From assembly GCA_964653195.1 (NCBI GenBank), contig CAZZCX010000006.1, forward strand, positions 1 through 59,909: a DNA stretch of 59,909 bases, read 5' to 3'. This DNA is from CAYMDS01 sp964653195. Its GTDB lineage: Bacteria > Patescibacteriota > Microgenomatia > Levybacterales > UBA12049. The notes beneath the pieces were generated by a model. It did no database searches. It was not told the origin of the DNA and saw only the letters and a list, made by a program, of their open reading frames with translations. The position numbers were made by a program, and so were the translations under genes. Shown in pieces: positions 34,934 to 42,156 of this stretch; the stretch's first letter is position 1; each line of letters opens with the position of its first letter.

Positions 34934-34962
34934 TTGTCATCTGATATCAAGTCTTATATAAT
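34934..34962 (+). promoter_or_regulatory. Promoter of tRNA-Glu: TTGTCA-N17-TATAAT
   Basis: Good -35, 17-bp spacer and consensus -10, about 18 nt before the tRNA. Confidence 0.75.
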
Positions 34963-34980
34963 TAGATTCGTAAATTACTT

Positions 34981-35056
34981 GGCGCCATCGTCTAGTGGTT
35001 AGGACACAGGGCTTTCATCCCTGTAATCGCGGGTTCGAATCCCGCTGGCGTCACCA
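34981..35056 (+). tRNA. tRNA-Glu (TTC), CCA encoded
   Basis: 76-nt cloverleaf with acceptor GGCGCCA/TGGCGTC, anticodon loop CTTTCAT (TTC), T-loop TTCGAAT, then A-CCA encoded. The CACCA end is also the left arm of a downstream palindrome. Confidence 0.97.
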
Positions 35057-35094
35057 AGCTCAGCTTGGTGAATATCGAGCTCAGCTCGATCACC
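35052..35094 (+). repeat. Tandem palindromes overlapping the 3' end of tRNA-Glu
   Basis: CACCAAGCT-c-AGCTTGGTG (35052-35070), then ATCGAGCT-c-AGCTCGAT (35074-35090), followed by CACC. Both have the same AGCTcAGCT centre. GGTG at 35067-35070 can pair either with the tRNA end CACC (35052-35055) or with CACC at 35091-35094, so two structures compete. No T-run follows. Confidence 0.85.
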
Positions 35095-35173
35095 GTAACA
35101 GCTAGCTGAAAACCTTACTGAATCTGATCATTTCTATTATTCTCTAAATCAGCAATTGATAAACTAGTTTAAA

Positions 35174-35446
35174 ATGTTCTACGTTTATATATTGTTTTCA
35201 GAAAAAGATAGACAGCTCTATACTGGATTTTCCGATAATTTACAATCCCGATTTAAAGCTCATACTGAAGGGTACGTTAAAGCTACTAAACACAGAAGAC
35301 CATTGAAATTAATTTACTACGAATCTTACTTTCTAGAATCCGATGCAAGAAAACGTGAAAAATTCTTAAAGGGTGGTAACGGTAGAAGAGAATTAAAAAT
35401 ACAATTAAATGATACCTTCATTAAAATTGGCTATAAGAATTTATAA
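35174..35446 (+). CDS. GIY-YIG nuclease family protein
   Basis: A 90-aa stand-alone GIY-YIG domain (UPF0213/YhbQ-like): FYVYILFSEKDRQLYTGFS provides the two half motifs, the Arg lies in LQSRFKAHTEG, and YYESYFLESDARKREKFLKG provides the Glu and basic helix. The family cuts or binds DNA, but small members are poorly defined. It converges on the polymerase IV gene, 13 bp away. Confidence 0.92.
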   Translation: MFYVYILFSEKDRQLYTGFSDNLQSRFKAHTEGYVKATKHRRPLKLIYYESYFLESDARKREKFLKGGNGRRELKIQLNDTFIKIGYKNL

Positions 35447-35459
35447 TCTTCATTCATAC

Positions 35460-36710
35460 CTACCTGCCATATAAGTCTTCTAGGTCCTTTGTCGACCCAA
35501 AAGGTACACGGTCAAGTATAGTGTCTTTCATTCCCATCATCAATGCAGGGGTAATTACAAATTCACCATACCTATGGTTAATGTCGTCCATCGCATTTGC
35601 TGTTTTTCTCTGTTTACTGACATCAATATCGAAAAGAGTCATCTGCGCTTTCGTATTTGACGAAAGATCATAGCAGGAAACCGAAATTTTCGTAATTGCC
35701 TTAATTTCCGGTTGTTGGTTATAGATAAGAAGGGCGTTACGATATAATTCCATCGTCGTATACATCTGCTCTCCTGTAAGTCTGGCTCTGTGCCAATAAG
35801 TGCCATCCCTATAGATCATCCCGACATGAATACCGCGTGCGATAAAACTTTTTCGTCTAAGTCTTCTTCCCATTTTCTCGCACAGCTTCATAAGCATAGG
35901 ACAAATTTTTCTAGGATCTGAGGTCCATTCTTTAAGAGCATATTCCTGTCCGATACTTTTTGTCTTAAACTCTACATCATCTACTTCATACCCTCGTATT
36001 CTTTCATACCACTGTCTACCAAGGACAGATTTAAATACGTTTTTTTCAAGGGTTTCGCATTCGGCATTCAGAAAATCTAAAGGAGTGAATATTCCATACG
36101 CGTTAAGTCTTGCCTGAAACCTTAGGTTGATACCGTTTAGATCTAATAAAGTTATTGCGCCATATATCTTTTCAATGTTTTTGTGATTAATTAAATCTAA
36201 ACCATCCGGTTTATGCAGAGATGCTGCCAGTTTCGCCAGAAATCTATTGACGGATATGCCGACACTGCAAATTATCCATTCACCTATTTCTTTTTTCATA
36301 CGCTGCTTTATTTCTTTGGCAATTTCTACGAGATCGAGCTTCAATCTTTCCATGCTGCGGAAATCAATAACTGCTTCATCTATACTTTTAGGAACTACTA
36401 TGTCGGAATAGTCAGTAAATATTTTTTTAAATTTCTGATGCACATCTCGGTACTTTTCAGGATCTGATGAACGTACTATAACGTTAGGACATAGGAGCCT
36501 CGCCTCCTTGACCCTCATACCTGTCTTTATACCTAAACGCTTTGCTTCTATAGATGGAGCGAGCACGCAGCCATTTGGTGTCTCGTATGCAGCGACTACA
36601 ATCGGCTTTCCTCGAAGAAGGGGATTGGCTTGTTGTTCAATAGTCGCAAAGCAACTATTTAAATCAATATGCATAATAAGCGGTATGTTTTTATTTATCC
36701 TCAATTCCAT
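35460..36710 (-). CDS. dinB: Y-family DNA polymerase IV
   Basis: Translesion polymerase of 416 aa. Palm metal ligands are in MHIDLNSCFATIEQQ (Asp) and PKSIDEAVIDF (Asp-Glu); CVLAPSIEAKRLGIKTGM and the little-finger domain follow (SIGQEYALKEWT and on). It overlaps the upstream small gene by 20 bp, and both lie behind one LexA-type box, so expression is predicted to be DNA-damage inducible. The C-terminal DRVPFGSTKDL could carry the beta-clamp contact, but that is uncertain. Confidence 0.93.
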   Translation of the reverse strand: MELRINKNIPLIMHIDLNSCFATIEQQANPLLRGKPIVVAAYETPNGCVLAPSIEAKRLGIKTGMRVKEARLLCPNVIVRSSDPEKYRDVHQKFKKIFTDYSDIVVPKSIDEAVIDFRSMERLKLDLVEIAKEIKQRMKKEIGEWIICSVGISVNRFLAKLAASLHKPDGLDLINHKNIEKIYGAITLLDLNGINLRFQARLNAYGIFTPLDFLNAECETLEKNVFKSVLGRQWYERIRGYEVDDVEFKTKSIGQEYALKEWTSDPRKICPMLMKLCEKMGRRLRRKSFIARGIHVGMIYRDGTYWHRARLTGEQMYTTMELYRNALLIYNQQPEIKAITKISVSCYDLSSNTKAQMTLFDIDVSKQRKTANAMDDINHRYGEFVITPALMMGMKDTILDRVPFGSTKDLEDLYGR

Positions 36711-36954
36711 CTGATACCTCCTTGAGCCACCAAAAAAGAGTTTCAGTATCTAGCAAAAGCTTGAAGGCTATTGAAGAATTACTGACAGTAAAAATGTGAT
36801 GGGTGAAGCGCCCTCTTTTCACTCTGTAGTGATAGCCTAGTTTGGTGATTAGATAATCCCGGCCGTTCCATCGCACTTTGTAAGGCATCACAGAGCCTTT
36901 ATTGCGATCATAAATAGTTATTACTGAGACTTGTTCGTTTATTGACTCAAGCAT
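36691..36954 (-). CDS. Small SOS-operon protein (DUF6504-like)
   Basis: Unnamed 87-aa protein, first gene of the polymerase IV operon. The YKVRWNGRDYLITKLGYHYR core and the FKLLLDTETLFWWLKEVSDG end resemble DUF6504-type proteins that accompany Y-family polymerases and ImuB. No catalytic residues stand out. It overlaps the polymerase by 20 bp, suggesting translational coupling and possibly a physical partner role. Confidence 0.65.
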   Translation of the reverse strand: MLESINEQVSVITIYDRNKGSVMPYKVRWNGRDYLITKLGYHYRVKRGRFTHHIFTVSNSSIAFKLLLDTETLFWWLKEVSDGIEDK

Positions 36955-36974
36955 ATCCGTTTGCGGTATATCCT

Positions 36975-37003
36975 AATATAGGAAACGATCGTTTCCTTGT
37001 CAA
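36975..37003 (-). promoter_or_regulatory. SOS promoter/operator of the polymerase IV operon
   Basis: Minus strand: TTGACA (37003-36998), then the 16-bp palindrome GGAAACGATCGTTTCC (36981-36996) within the 17-bp spacer, then TATATT (36980-36975). A bound LexA would block both hexamers. The diverging SRAP gene starts 60 bp away. Confidence 0.92.
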
Positions 37004-37049
37004 TAACCATTTTCGCATTTTATTCCTTAAAGTTTTAGTAAAGCAGTAG

Positions 37050-37055
37050 TATAAT
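37050..37055 (+). promoter_or_regulatory. -10 box 7 nt before SRAP gene (leaderless start)
   Basis: TATAAT ends 7 nt before the ATG at 37063. Confidence 0.5.
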
Positions 37056-37062
37056 TGAATAT

Positions 37063-37743
37063 ATGTGTGGACGTTATGGATTCAGCATAAAAGATGCGAG
37101 GGAAGTTATAGAAAGATTTGAACTTATCAATACCCTTGACGAAGTAGAGAAATTAAAAAGCCGATACAATATAGCTCCGGGACAATTGAATCCTGTTATA
37201 GTAAATACGTCTGAAGGATATAAGATGGGGCGATTCATGTGGGGACTTATTCCATTCTGGTCAAAAGACGATTCTTTTAAGTTTAAAACTATAAACGCAC
37301 GAGTTGAGGGAGTTGAGGATAAGCCTGTCTTTAGAAAAGCTTTTAAATCACAGCACTGTCTTATTCCCGCAAGTTTTTTCTATGAATGGGATAAATCAGT
37401 TAAGCCAAGTAATCCTTATCTTTTTAAGATGAAAGATGATTCAATTTTCTCATTTGCAGGGTTATTTGATAAATGGCACGATAAGAATACAGGCAAAGAC
37501 ATTTATAGCTACACTATACTCACTTGTCCTCCAAATAAAATTCTTTCAAAAATACATAATAGAATGCCTGTAATTCTAAAAAGAGAGGATGAAAAAGAAT
37601 GGTTAAATCCAAATATTACTGAAAATAAGCAGATGTTTGAAATGCTTTACCCATACGATGATAAAAATATGACAAGTTTTGTAGTGAGTAGAAATATCAA
37701 TAGTCCTTTGAATGATTCAGAAGAACTGATAAAAAAGAATTAG
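37063..37743 (+). CDS. SRAP/HMCES (YedK-like) abasic-site protein
   Basis: Protein that covalently traps abasic sites in single-stranded DNA (226 aa). The catalytic Cys2 is intact (MCGRYGF), with Asn78 in INARVEG, Glu108 in SFFYEWDK and His165 in IHNRMPVIL. It diverges from the polymerase IV operon around a LexA-type box, which fits the family's name (SOS response associated peptidase), although its own -10 lies outside the box. Confidence 0.95.
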   Translation: MCGRYGFSIKDAREVIERFELINTLDEVEKLKSRYNIAPGQLNPVIVNTSEGYKMGRFMWGLIPFWSKDDSFKFKTINARVEGVEDKPVFRKAFKSQHCLIPASFFYEWDKSVKPSNPYLFKMKDDSIFSFAGLFDKWHDKNTGKDIYSYTILTCPPNKILSKIHNRMPVILKREDEKEWLNPNITENKQMFEMLYPYDDKNMTSFVVSRNINSPLNDSEELIKKN

Positions 37744-37884
37744 CTTACCCAATATACTCAAAGAAGTATCCAATAAATATACATTTTTATAATCTTTTTA
37801 ATTGAAGATAGGATCATAAAATAAATTATAGATCAAAAAATAGATCTCAAAGATAAAAGTATAAAATGAAAAATCTTTTATTTA

Positions 37885-38451
37885 TTATCTAAATCTTCTA
37901 ATGAGATGTATGACTACTCCTTGAATAATTAACTCAGTTTCCGGATAAATTATTGGATATTCAGGATTGGCAGGGACCAGTCGAACGCCTTTATGATCTT
38001 TATAAAAATATTTGAGCGTACATTCTCCATCTACCAAAGCTGCGACTATGTCTCCGTCCATAGCAGCTTTATTGGGATTGATAATAGCGATATCTCCTTC
38101 CCTAATGGATGCATCGATCATGGAATCACCATGTACTGTAAGTGAAAAAACATCTCCCGGAAGATCCAAGATAAAATTATATAAATCTAAACTATCGGAT
38201 GCGGAGTGTATAGGTGCTGGATAACCTGCTTTAATGATACCGAAGTCAGGAATTGTGAAAAGAGCCAGAGGATAAAGCTTACCCTTCTCGTCCTTCCCAA
38301 GTAACCCTGCTTGAATTAATTTTTTCGCCCAATTAAAGCTATTTTTTTTAGAAGCCAATCCTAAGATTTCACCTAATTCTTGAATTGAAGGCATTCTTCG
38401 ATTCTGAATATAGAAAATTTTTACTCGTTTCGCAGCTTCCGTAATAGACAT
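37885..38451 (-). CDS. lexA: LexA-like SOS repressor
   Basis: S24-family repressor of 188 aa. N-terminal winged helix (about 1-62; RMPSIQELGEILGLAS as helix-turn-helix), self-cleavage pair Ala75-Gly76 (IIKAGYPAP), catalytic Ser110 (VHGDSMIDASI) and Lys147 (ECTLKYFY). The promoter directly upstream contains the same 16-bp palindrome as the polymerase IV operon, so it should repress itself. The -10 ends 6 nt before the ATG, so the mRNA is probably leaderless. Confidence 0.95.
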   Translation of the reverse strand: MSITEAAKRVKIFYIQNRRMPSIQELGEILGLASKKNSFNWAKKLIQAGLLGKDEKGKLYPLALFTIPDFGIIKAGYPAPIHSASDSLDLYNFILDLPGDVFSLTVHGDSMIDASIREGDIAIINPNKAAMDGDIVAALVDGECTLKYFYKDHKGVRLVPANPEYPIIYPETELIIQGVVIHLIRRFR

Positions 38452-38457
38452 AGTTAT

Positions 38458-38486
38458 AATATAAGGAAACGATCGTTTCCTGTCAA
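38458..38486 (-). promoter_or_regulatory. SOS promoter/operator of lexA
   Basis: Minus strand: TTGACA (38486-38481), palindrome GGAAACGATCGTTTCC (38465-38480), TATATT (38463-38458), with a 17-bp spacer. The architecture equals that at 36975-37003 with the box shifted by 1 bp relative to the hexamers. Confidence 0.92.
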
Positions 38487-38525
38487 GAGGTAATTAAAAA
38501 TGATATACTAGGAAAATTGATTTTT

Positions 38526-38756
38526 ATGTATTACTCTTCAGCTTGTTCTTATTGTGGTAGAGTGTTTTACATCTACGAAAATGATAAGTATATAGCGTCT
38601 GAAAAGTTATATGACATCATCAAAGCTCATCTAGAGCATTATGATGAAGATGATAGAGAATATAAATTTGATGATGGAAAAGTAAAAGATTCTCAGGAAA
38701 TCTTGCAGGAAATGAATTCATCAAGTGAGAGACCAAAAGGAGGTTACGAAAAGTAA
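38526..38756 (+). CDS. Hypothetical protein with CxxC
   Basis: Unrecognised 76-aa acidic protein, starting MYYSSACSYCGRVFYIYEND; the single CSYC could form half of a zinc site or a redox pair. The rest is a charged helix with many Glu and Asp. An upstream in-frame TTG at 38517 is less likely than this ATG. It is followed 2 bp later by gpsA; the divergent lexA promoter is 40 bp upstream. Confidence 0.55.
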   Translation: MYYSSACSYCGRVFYIYENDKYIASEKLYDIIKAHLEHYDEDDREYKFDDGKVKDSQEILQEMNSSSERPKGGYEK

Positions 38757-38758
38757 TT

Positions 38759-39751
38759 ATGAAAATTTCTGTTTATGGTTTAGGTCAATTCGGTTACGCA
38801 CTTTTAAGACATTTAGAAAAAAATCTTACAGATGGCAACGTGCTTTATGGTTATGATTATAGACCATCAGTTGTCCAGCATTTTAAAAAAACAGGTGAGC
38901 ATCCATTTCTCTACCCAGGATATAAAATAAAAAGCACCACCAATATTTCAAGTTTCCCCAGAAGAATACTAGAACAAGCAGATATAGTTATACTTTCAGT
39001 GCCTTCTTCAAGTACCTTAGATATAATCCCTGAACTTCAAGACTATGCTAAAGATAACGTAATATTGGTAAATACTGCTAAAGCTTTGGATTATGAAACT
39101 GGAAAAAGATTATCGCTTTTATATGAAGATAATTTGCATAAAATTATATATAAATATTGCTTATTTGCAGGTGGCACAATAGCTAGTGATTTATTCAATA
39201 CCCAGATACTGGGTGCTGTAATAGCATCGGAAGATTTAGAAACAGCCAATCACGCCAGATTTATCCTAGAATCAGATCACTTACGTTTACATACCACGAC
39301 AGATTTGAAAGGTACAGAATATGCATCAGCATTTAAAAACGTCATATCCATTATGACAGGAATTATACATGGAAAGGGTTATAGTTACGGATCTGAAACC
39401 TATATTCTATCCAAAATTGCCGGGGAAGTAGAAAATCTTATTATCCGCGAATTGGGAGGAGAAAGAGAGACATTTAGTATTTCTTCTCAAAGCTGGGGAA
39501 ATGATATGTTTATGAGTGCGACAGGTAATACAAGAAATAGACAATTCGGAATACTACTTGGAAAAGGTATGTCAACAGAAGAAGCGCTGCTTGAGATGGA
39601 AAAGGAGAAAAAGACCGTAGAAGGAATAAAGACTCTGGAGGCTATTGGCAAAATTACAGAGCTTTCTAAGCACCCACTTTTGGAGTATCTACATGGAACA
39701 ATTATAAAAAAAGAATCGCGAAATCTACTTTCAACTATTTCAAAAATTTAA
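38759..39751 (+). CDS. gpsA: NAD(P)-dependent glycerol-3-phosphate dehydrogenase
   Basis: Makes glycerol-3-phosphate from dihydroxyacetone phosphate for lipids (330 aa, full length). Rossmann loop YGLGQFGYALL (usually GxGxWG), ADIVILSVPSSS, the catalytic Lys in LKGTEYASAFKNVISI (equivalent to the family's K-N-x3-I), and the R-N of TRNRQFGILLGKG. Convergent with the beta-lactamase-like gene; the two stops overlap in TTAA. Confidence 0.9.
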   Translation: MKISVYGLGQFGYALLRHLEKNLTDGNVLYGYDYRPSVVQHFKKTGEHPFLYPGYKIKSTTNISSFPRRILEQADIVILSVPSSSTLDIIPELQDYAKDNVILVNTAKALDYETGKRLSLLYEDNLHKIIYKYCLFAGGTIASDLFNTQILGAVIASEDLETANHARFILESDHLRLHTTTDLKGTEYASAFKNVISIMTGIIHGKGYSYGSETYILSKIAGEVENLIIRELGGERETFSISSQSWGNDMFMSATGNTRNRQFGILLGKGMSTEEALLEMEKEKKTVEGIKTLEAIGKITELSKHPLLEYLHGTIIKKESRNLLSTISKI

Positions 39752-40689
39752 TTGTCAGAGCTTTCAATAAAATAGTCGTATACACTTTTGGATATATTTG
39801 CGATTCTATCTTCGGCTCCTTTTGGGTTTGTACTATCAGACATAACTACAATTATATAGTTTCCATTTGGAGTATATACAATTCCACTATCGTGACTGAA
39901 TGAGTCTAATTCGCCAGTTTTATGAGCAATTAAAGTATCGCTTGGTAGGTATTTGGGCAATTTTCTTTTTATCTTTTGATTTTTAAGAAGCTCTAACATT
40001 TCAGTTGTCGAACTCATGCTAGCTAATTCATTTTTATAAAGTTTTTCATAAAATAAAGCGATATCATAAGCAGTTGTTGTAGGAAGGTCCTTACCAACTT
40101 CTGAATCATAAAATCCTGCATTTTCTATATATTCACTTACGTATTTCAAGCGTACTTTTGTACTTAAAAGTAAAGCAGAGTAATTATCAGAATATGTAAT
40201 CATACGCTCCATTGCTTCTTCAATTGAAAGACTTACTGAACCTTCTTTTTTTTCTGCTGCCTCTGTGGCAATATTGAATCGATTATTTAAATTTTCAATA
40301 CTATCTCCTATTTGCATCTTTTTGCTTAGTGTTCCTTCTTCAATCTGTTTATATGCTGCTGCCATCACCCAAAGCTTATATAAGCTTGCTGTTTTATATA
40401 CATGATATTCATTTAGAAAAAAAGTATCGTTTGTAGATAAATTTTTTATCACCACACTATATGTTCCAGTTGTATCAGATAATTCTTTATGGACTTTGTC
40501 TTTTATTAAATGCCAATTTGTTATAATTGGAGTTGGTGTAAGTATAGCTATATCAACTTCCTGAGCATTGACAACTATTTTCGATGAAGTAGGAGAATAG
40601 AGAGTGAAAATATATAGAAAAAGGCAGCTAACCGTTAGTGTAAAAACCGATATAAAAAGAAAGATAGTACGTAGAGCAGAACCGAACAT
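39748..40689 (-). CDS. Class A beta-lactamase-like serine hydrolase
   Basis: Exported, membrane-anchored penicillin-recognising protein (313 aa); transmembrane segment about residues 9-30. Motifs: S102-x-x-K105 in TASLYKLW, YSDN near 167 (SDN box), and HKTGEL near 255 (KTG box). The omega-loop region between them is short and lacks the ExxLN with the deacylating Glu, so true penicillinase activity is doubtful; a peptidase or esterase role is equally possible. Confidence 0.82.
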   Translation of the reverse strand: MFGSALRTIFLFISVFTLTVSCLFLYIFTLYSPTSSKIVVNAQEVDIAILTPTPIITNWHLIKDKVHKELSDTTGTYSVVIKNLSTNDTFFLNEYHVYKTASLYKLWVMAAAYKQIEEGTLSKKMQIGDSIENLNNRFNIATEAAEKKEGSVSLSIEEAMERMITYSDNYSALLLSTKVRLKYVSEYIENAGFYDSEVGKDLPTTTAYDIALFYEKLYKNELASMSSTTEMLELLKNQKIKRKLPKYLPSDTLIAHKTGELDSFSHDSGIVYTPNGNYIIVVMSDSTNPKGAEDRIANISKSVYDYFIESSDN

Positions 40690-40793
40690 ATTTATTAGTA
40701 TACTACATGAGTATCGTTAACAAAATGTAAGAAATACAACAATATCAATGCCTATTTCATGACTGGAAAAATTTGTTAAAAAGTTGTATACTG

Positions 40794-41054
40794 ATGCATA
40801 GATTGAATAGACCTACTTCTACTTCATGCGCGGAATGCGGTTCAGAGTTAATTCTTATAAATACCGTTACTGAAAAGCTAACGGGAACTCTTTTTCCGCA
40901 AACTACATCAACTTATCGTTGTTCGAATGCAGAGTGTCAGGAAAGAAGAGATAAAGAGCTTGAAAAAAGACTTAAAGTAAGGCAAGAAAGAGTTGATGCA
41001 GAACAAAAAAGACTTGAAGAACGTAAACTCAAAAAACGAGCGAAGAAAGTTTAA
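40794..41054 (+). CDS. Zinc-ribbon protein with basic coiled coil
   Basis: Unknown 86-aa protein. Residues about 8-45 hold two Cys pairs (CAEC and CSNAEC) forming a probable zinc ribbon, followed by a strongly charged helix rich in E, K, R (about 47-86). The ATG at 40794 is preferred over an upstream TTG at 40773. A -10-like TATACT ends 1 nt before it, too close to serve this start. Nucleic acid or ribosome binding is plausible. Confidence 0.6.
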   Translation: MHRLNRPTSTSCAECGSELILINTVTEKLTGTLFPQTTSTYRCSNAECQERRDKELEKRLKVRQERVDAEQKRLEERKLKKRAKKV

Positions 41055-41090
41055 TCCAAATAACTTCTTGCTGGATTTTTAAATTCTCCT

Positions 41091-41096
41091 TATACT
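41091..41096 (+). promoter_or_regulatory. -10 box 7 nt before exchanger gene (leaderless start)
   Basis: TATACT ends 7 nt before the ATG at 41104; no Shine-Dalgarno is visible. Confidence 0.45.
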
Positions 41097-41103
41097 AAAT
41101 TGT

Positions 41104-42051
41104 ATGTATTATAGTGTCTTTGCACATCTTCTGATTTATAGCGTCTCTTTTTTACTTATCTGGCAAGGTTCAGGCATGATCATTCAATCCGTCCACGCAT
41201 TTTCCAGAAAGTTGAAATTCTCACCTTTTGCAGTTTCATTTATACTCTTAGGCCTTCTTACTTCAGTTCCTGAATTTTCTGTAGGACTTCAATCAGTATC
41301 TGAAAGAAATCCTGAGATATTTATTGGGAATTTGATTGGTGGTATAACCGTTCTTTTTCTTTTTATAATTCCATTACTTGCTATATTTGGAAAAGGAATT
41401 AGTTTGAAACATGAACTTGATATTAAAACACTTGCTGCAACTTTAGGCGTAATTCTCGCACCTTCTGCTTTAATACTTGATGGATATGTATCAAATATCG
41501 AAGGATTTGTCATGATCTGTCTATATATAACCCTCCTTTTAATAATTGAGAGAAAACATGGAATTTTTGATAAAGAAAATGCGAAGCTATTAAGCACGAA
41601 AGTTTATTCACCCAAAGATTTTCTAAAATTAATTTTCGGTATAGGGCTTGTTTTTGTATCAAGTACGTTAATAGTTGAAAAAACACTTTTCTTTGCTGAG
41701 TTAATAAATATACCAGCCTTCTATATCAGCCTTATCGTTATTTCACTTGGTACAAATCTACCTGAAATATCGATAGCGATTAGGGCAGTAATTTCAGGCA
41801 AAAGAGATATTGCTATGGGGGACTATATGGGTTCAGCAGCTGCGAATACTTTATTTTTTGGTGTATTTACAATTCTGAGCCATGGGGAAGTACTCACTGT
41901 AGGAAATTACCTGACTACTTTTATGTTTATCTCAACAGCGCTTTTCCTTTTCTTCGTTTTTTCAGCTACGAAAAAATATATATCTCAATTAGATGGGTTA
42001 ATGCTATTAATTGTTTATTTTATATTTCTGGTTCTGGAATTTTTAAGATGA
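41104..42051 (+). CDS. CaCA-family cation (Ca/Na or H) exchanger
   Basis: Integral membrane antiporter of 315 aa with the two inverted alpha-repeats of the family: LGLLTSVPEFSVGLQSV with NPEIFIGNLIGG, and SLGTNLPEISIAIRAVISG with RDIAMGDYMGSAAANTL. About 10 helices. The acidic residues of both repeats are present, implying Ca2+ transport driven by H+ or Na+. Ends 31 bp before tRNA-Cys. Confidence 0.87.
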   Translation: MYYSVFAHLLIYSVSFLLIWQGSGMIIQSVHAFSRKLKFSPFAVSFILLGLLTSVPEFSVGLQSVSERNPEIFIGNLIGGITVLFLFIIPLLAIFGKGISLKHELDIKTLAATLGVILAPSALILDGYVSNIEGFVMICLYITLLLIIERKHGIFDKENAKLLSTKVYSPKDFLKLIFGIGLVFVSSTLIVEKTLFFAELINIPAFYISLIVISLGTNLPEISIAIRAVISGKRDIAMGDYMGSAAANTLFFGVFTILSHGEVLTVGNYLTTFMFISTALFLFFVFSATKKYISQLDGLMLLIVYFIFLVLEFLR

Positions 42052-42070
42052 ATTTTTCAATCTTTTGAAG

Positions 42071-42076
42071 TATAAT
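42071..42076 (+). promoter_or_regulatory. -10 box of tRNA-Cys
   Basis: TATAAT ends 6 nt before the mature tRNA 5' end, so almost no 5' leader is expected. No clear -35 was seen. Confidence 0.5.
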
Positions 42077-42082
42077 ACTCTT

Positions 42083-42153
42083 GATGCGGTAGCCGAGTGT
42101 TCAGGCGTCCACCCGCAAGGTGGAAGACGCAGGTTCAATCCCTGCCCGCATCT
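42083..42153 (+). tRNA. tRNA-Cys (GCA) with unusual C33
   Basis: 71-nt cloverleaf with perfect acceptor GATGCGG/CCGCATC, D-stem GCC/GGC, anticodon stem TCCAC/GTGGA, loop CCGCAAG (GCA), T-loop TTCAATC and discriminator T, the identity base of tRNA-Cys. Position 33 is C instead of the nearly universal U, with C32 able to pair with G38. The D-loop (GAGTGTTCA) lacks the usual GG. CCA is not encoded. The next gene starts only 3 nt after it. Confidence 0.85.
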
Positions 42154-42156
42154 CAT

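Noticed and set aside
42097..42156. N-terminal extension of the gene after tRNA-Cys
   Set aside because: It would be translated from the tRNA sequence itself. The ATG at 42157 is the sensible start.
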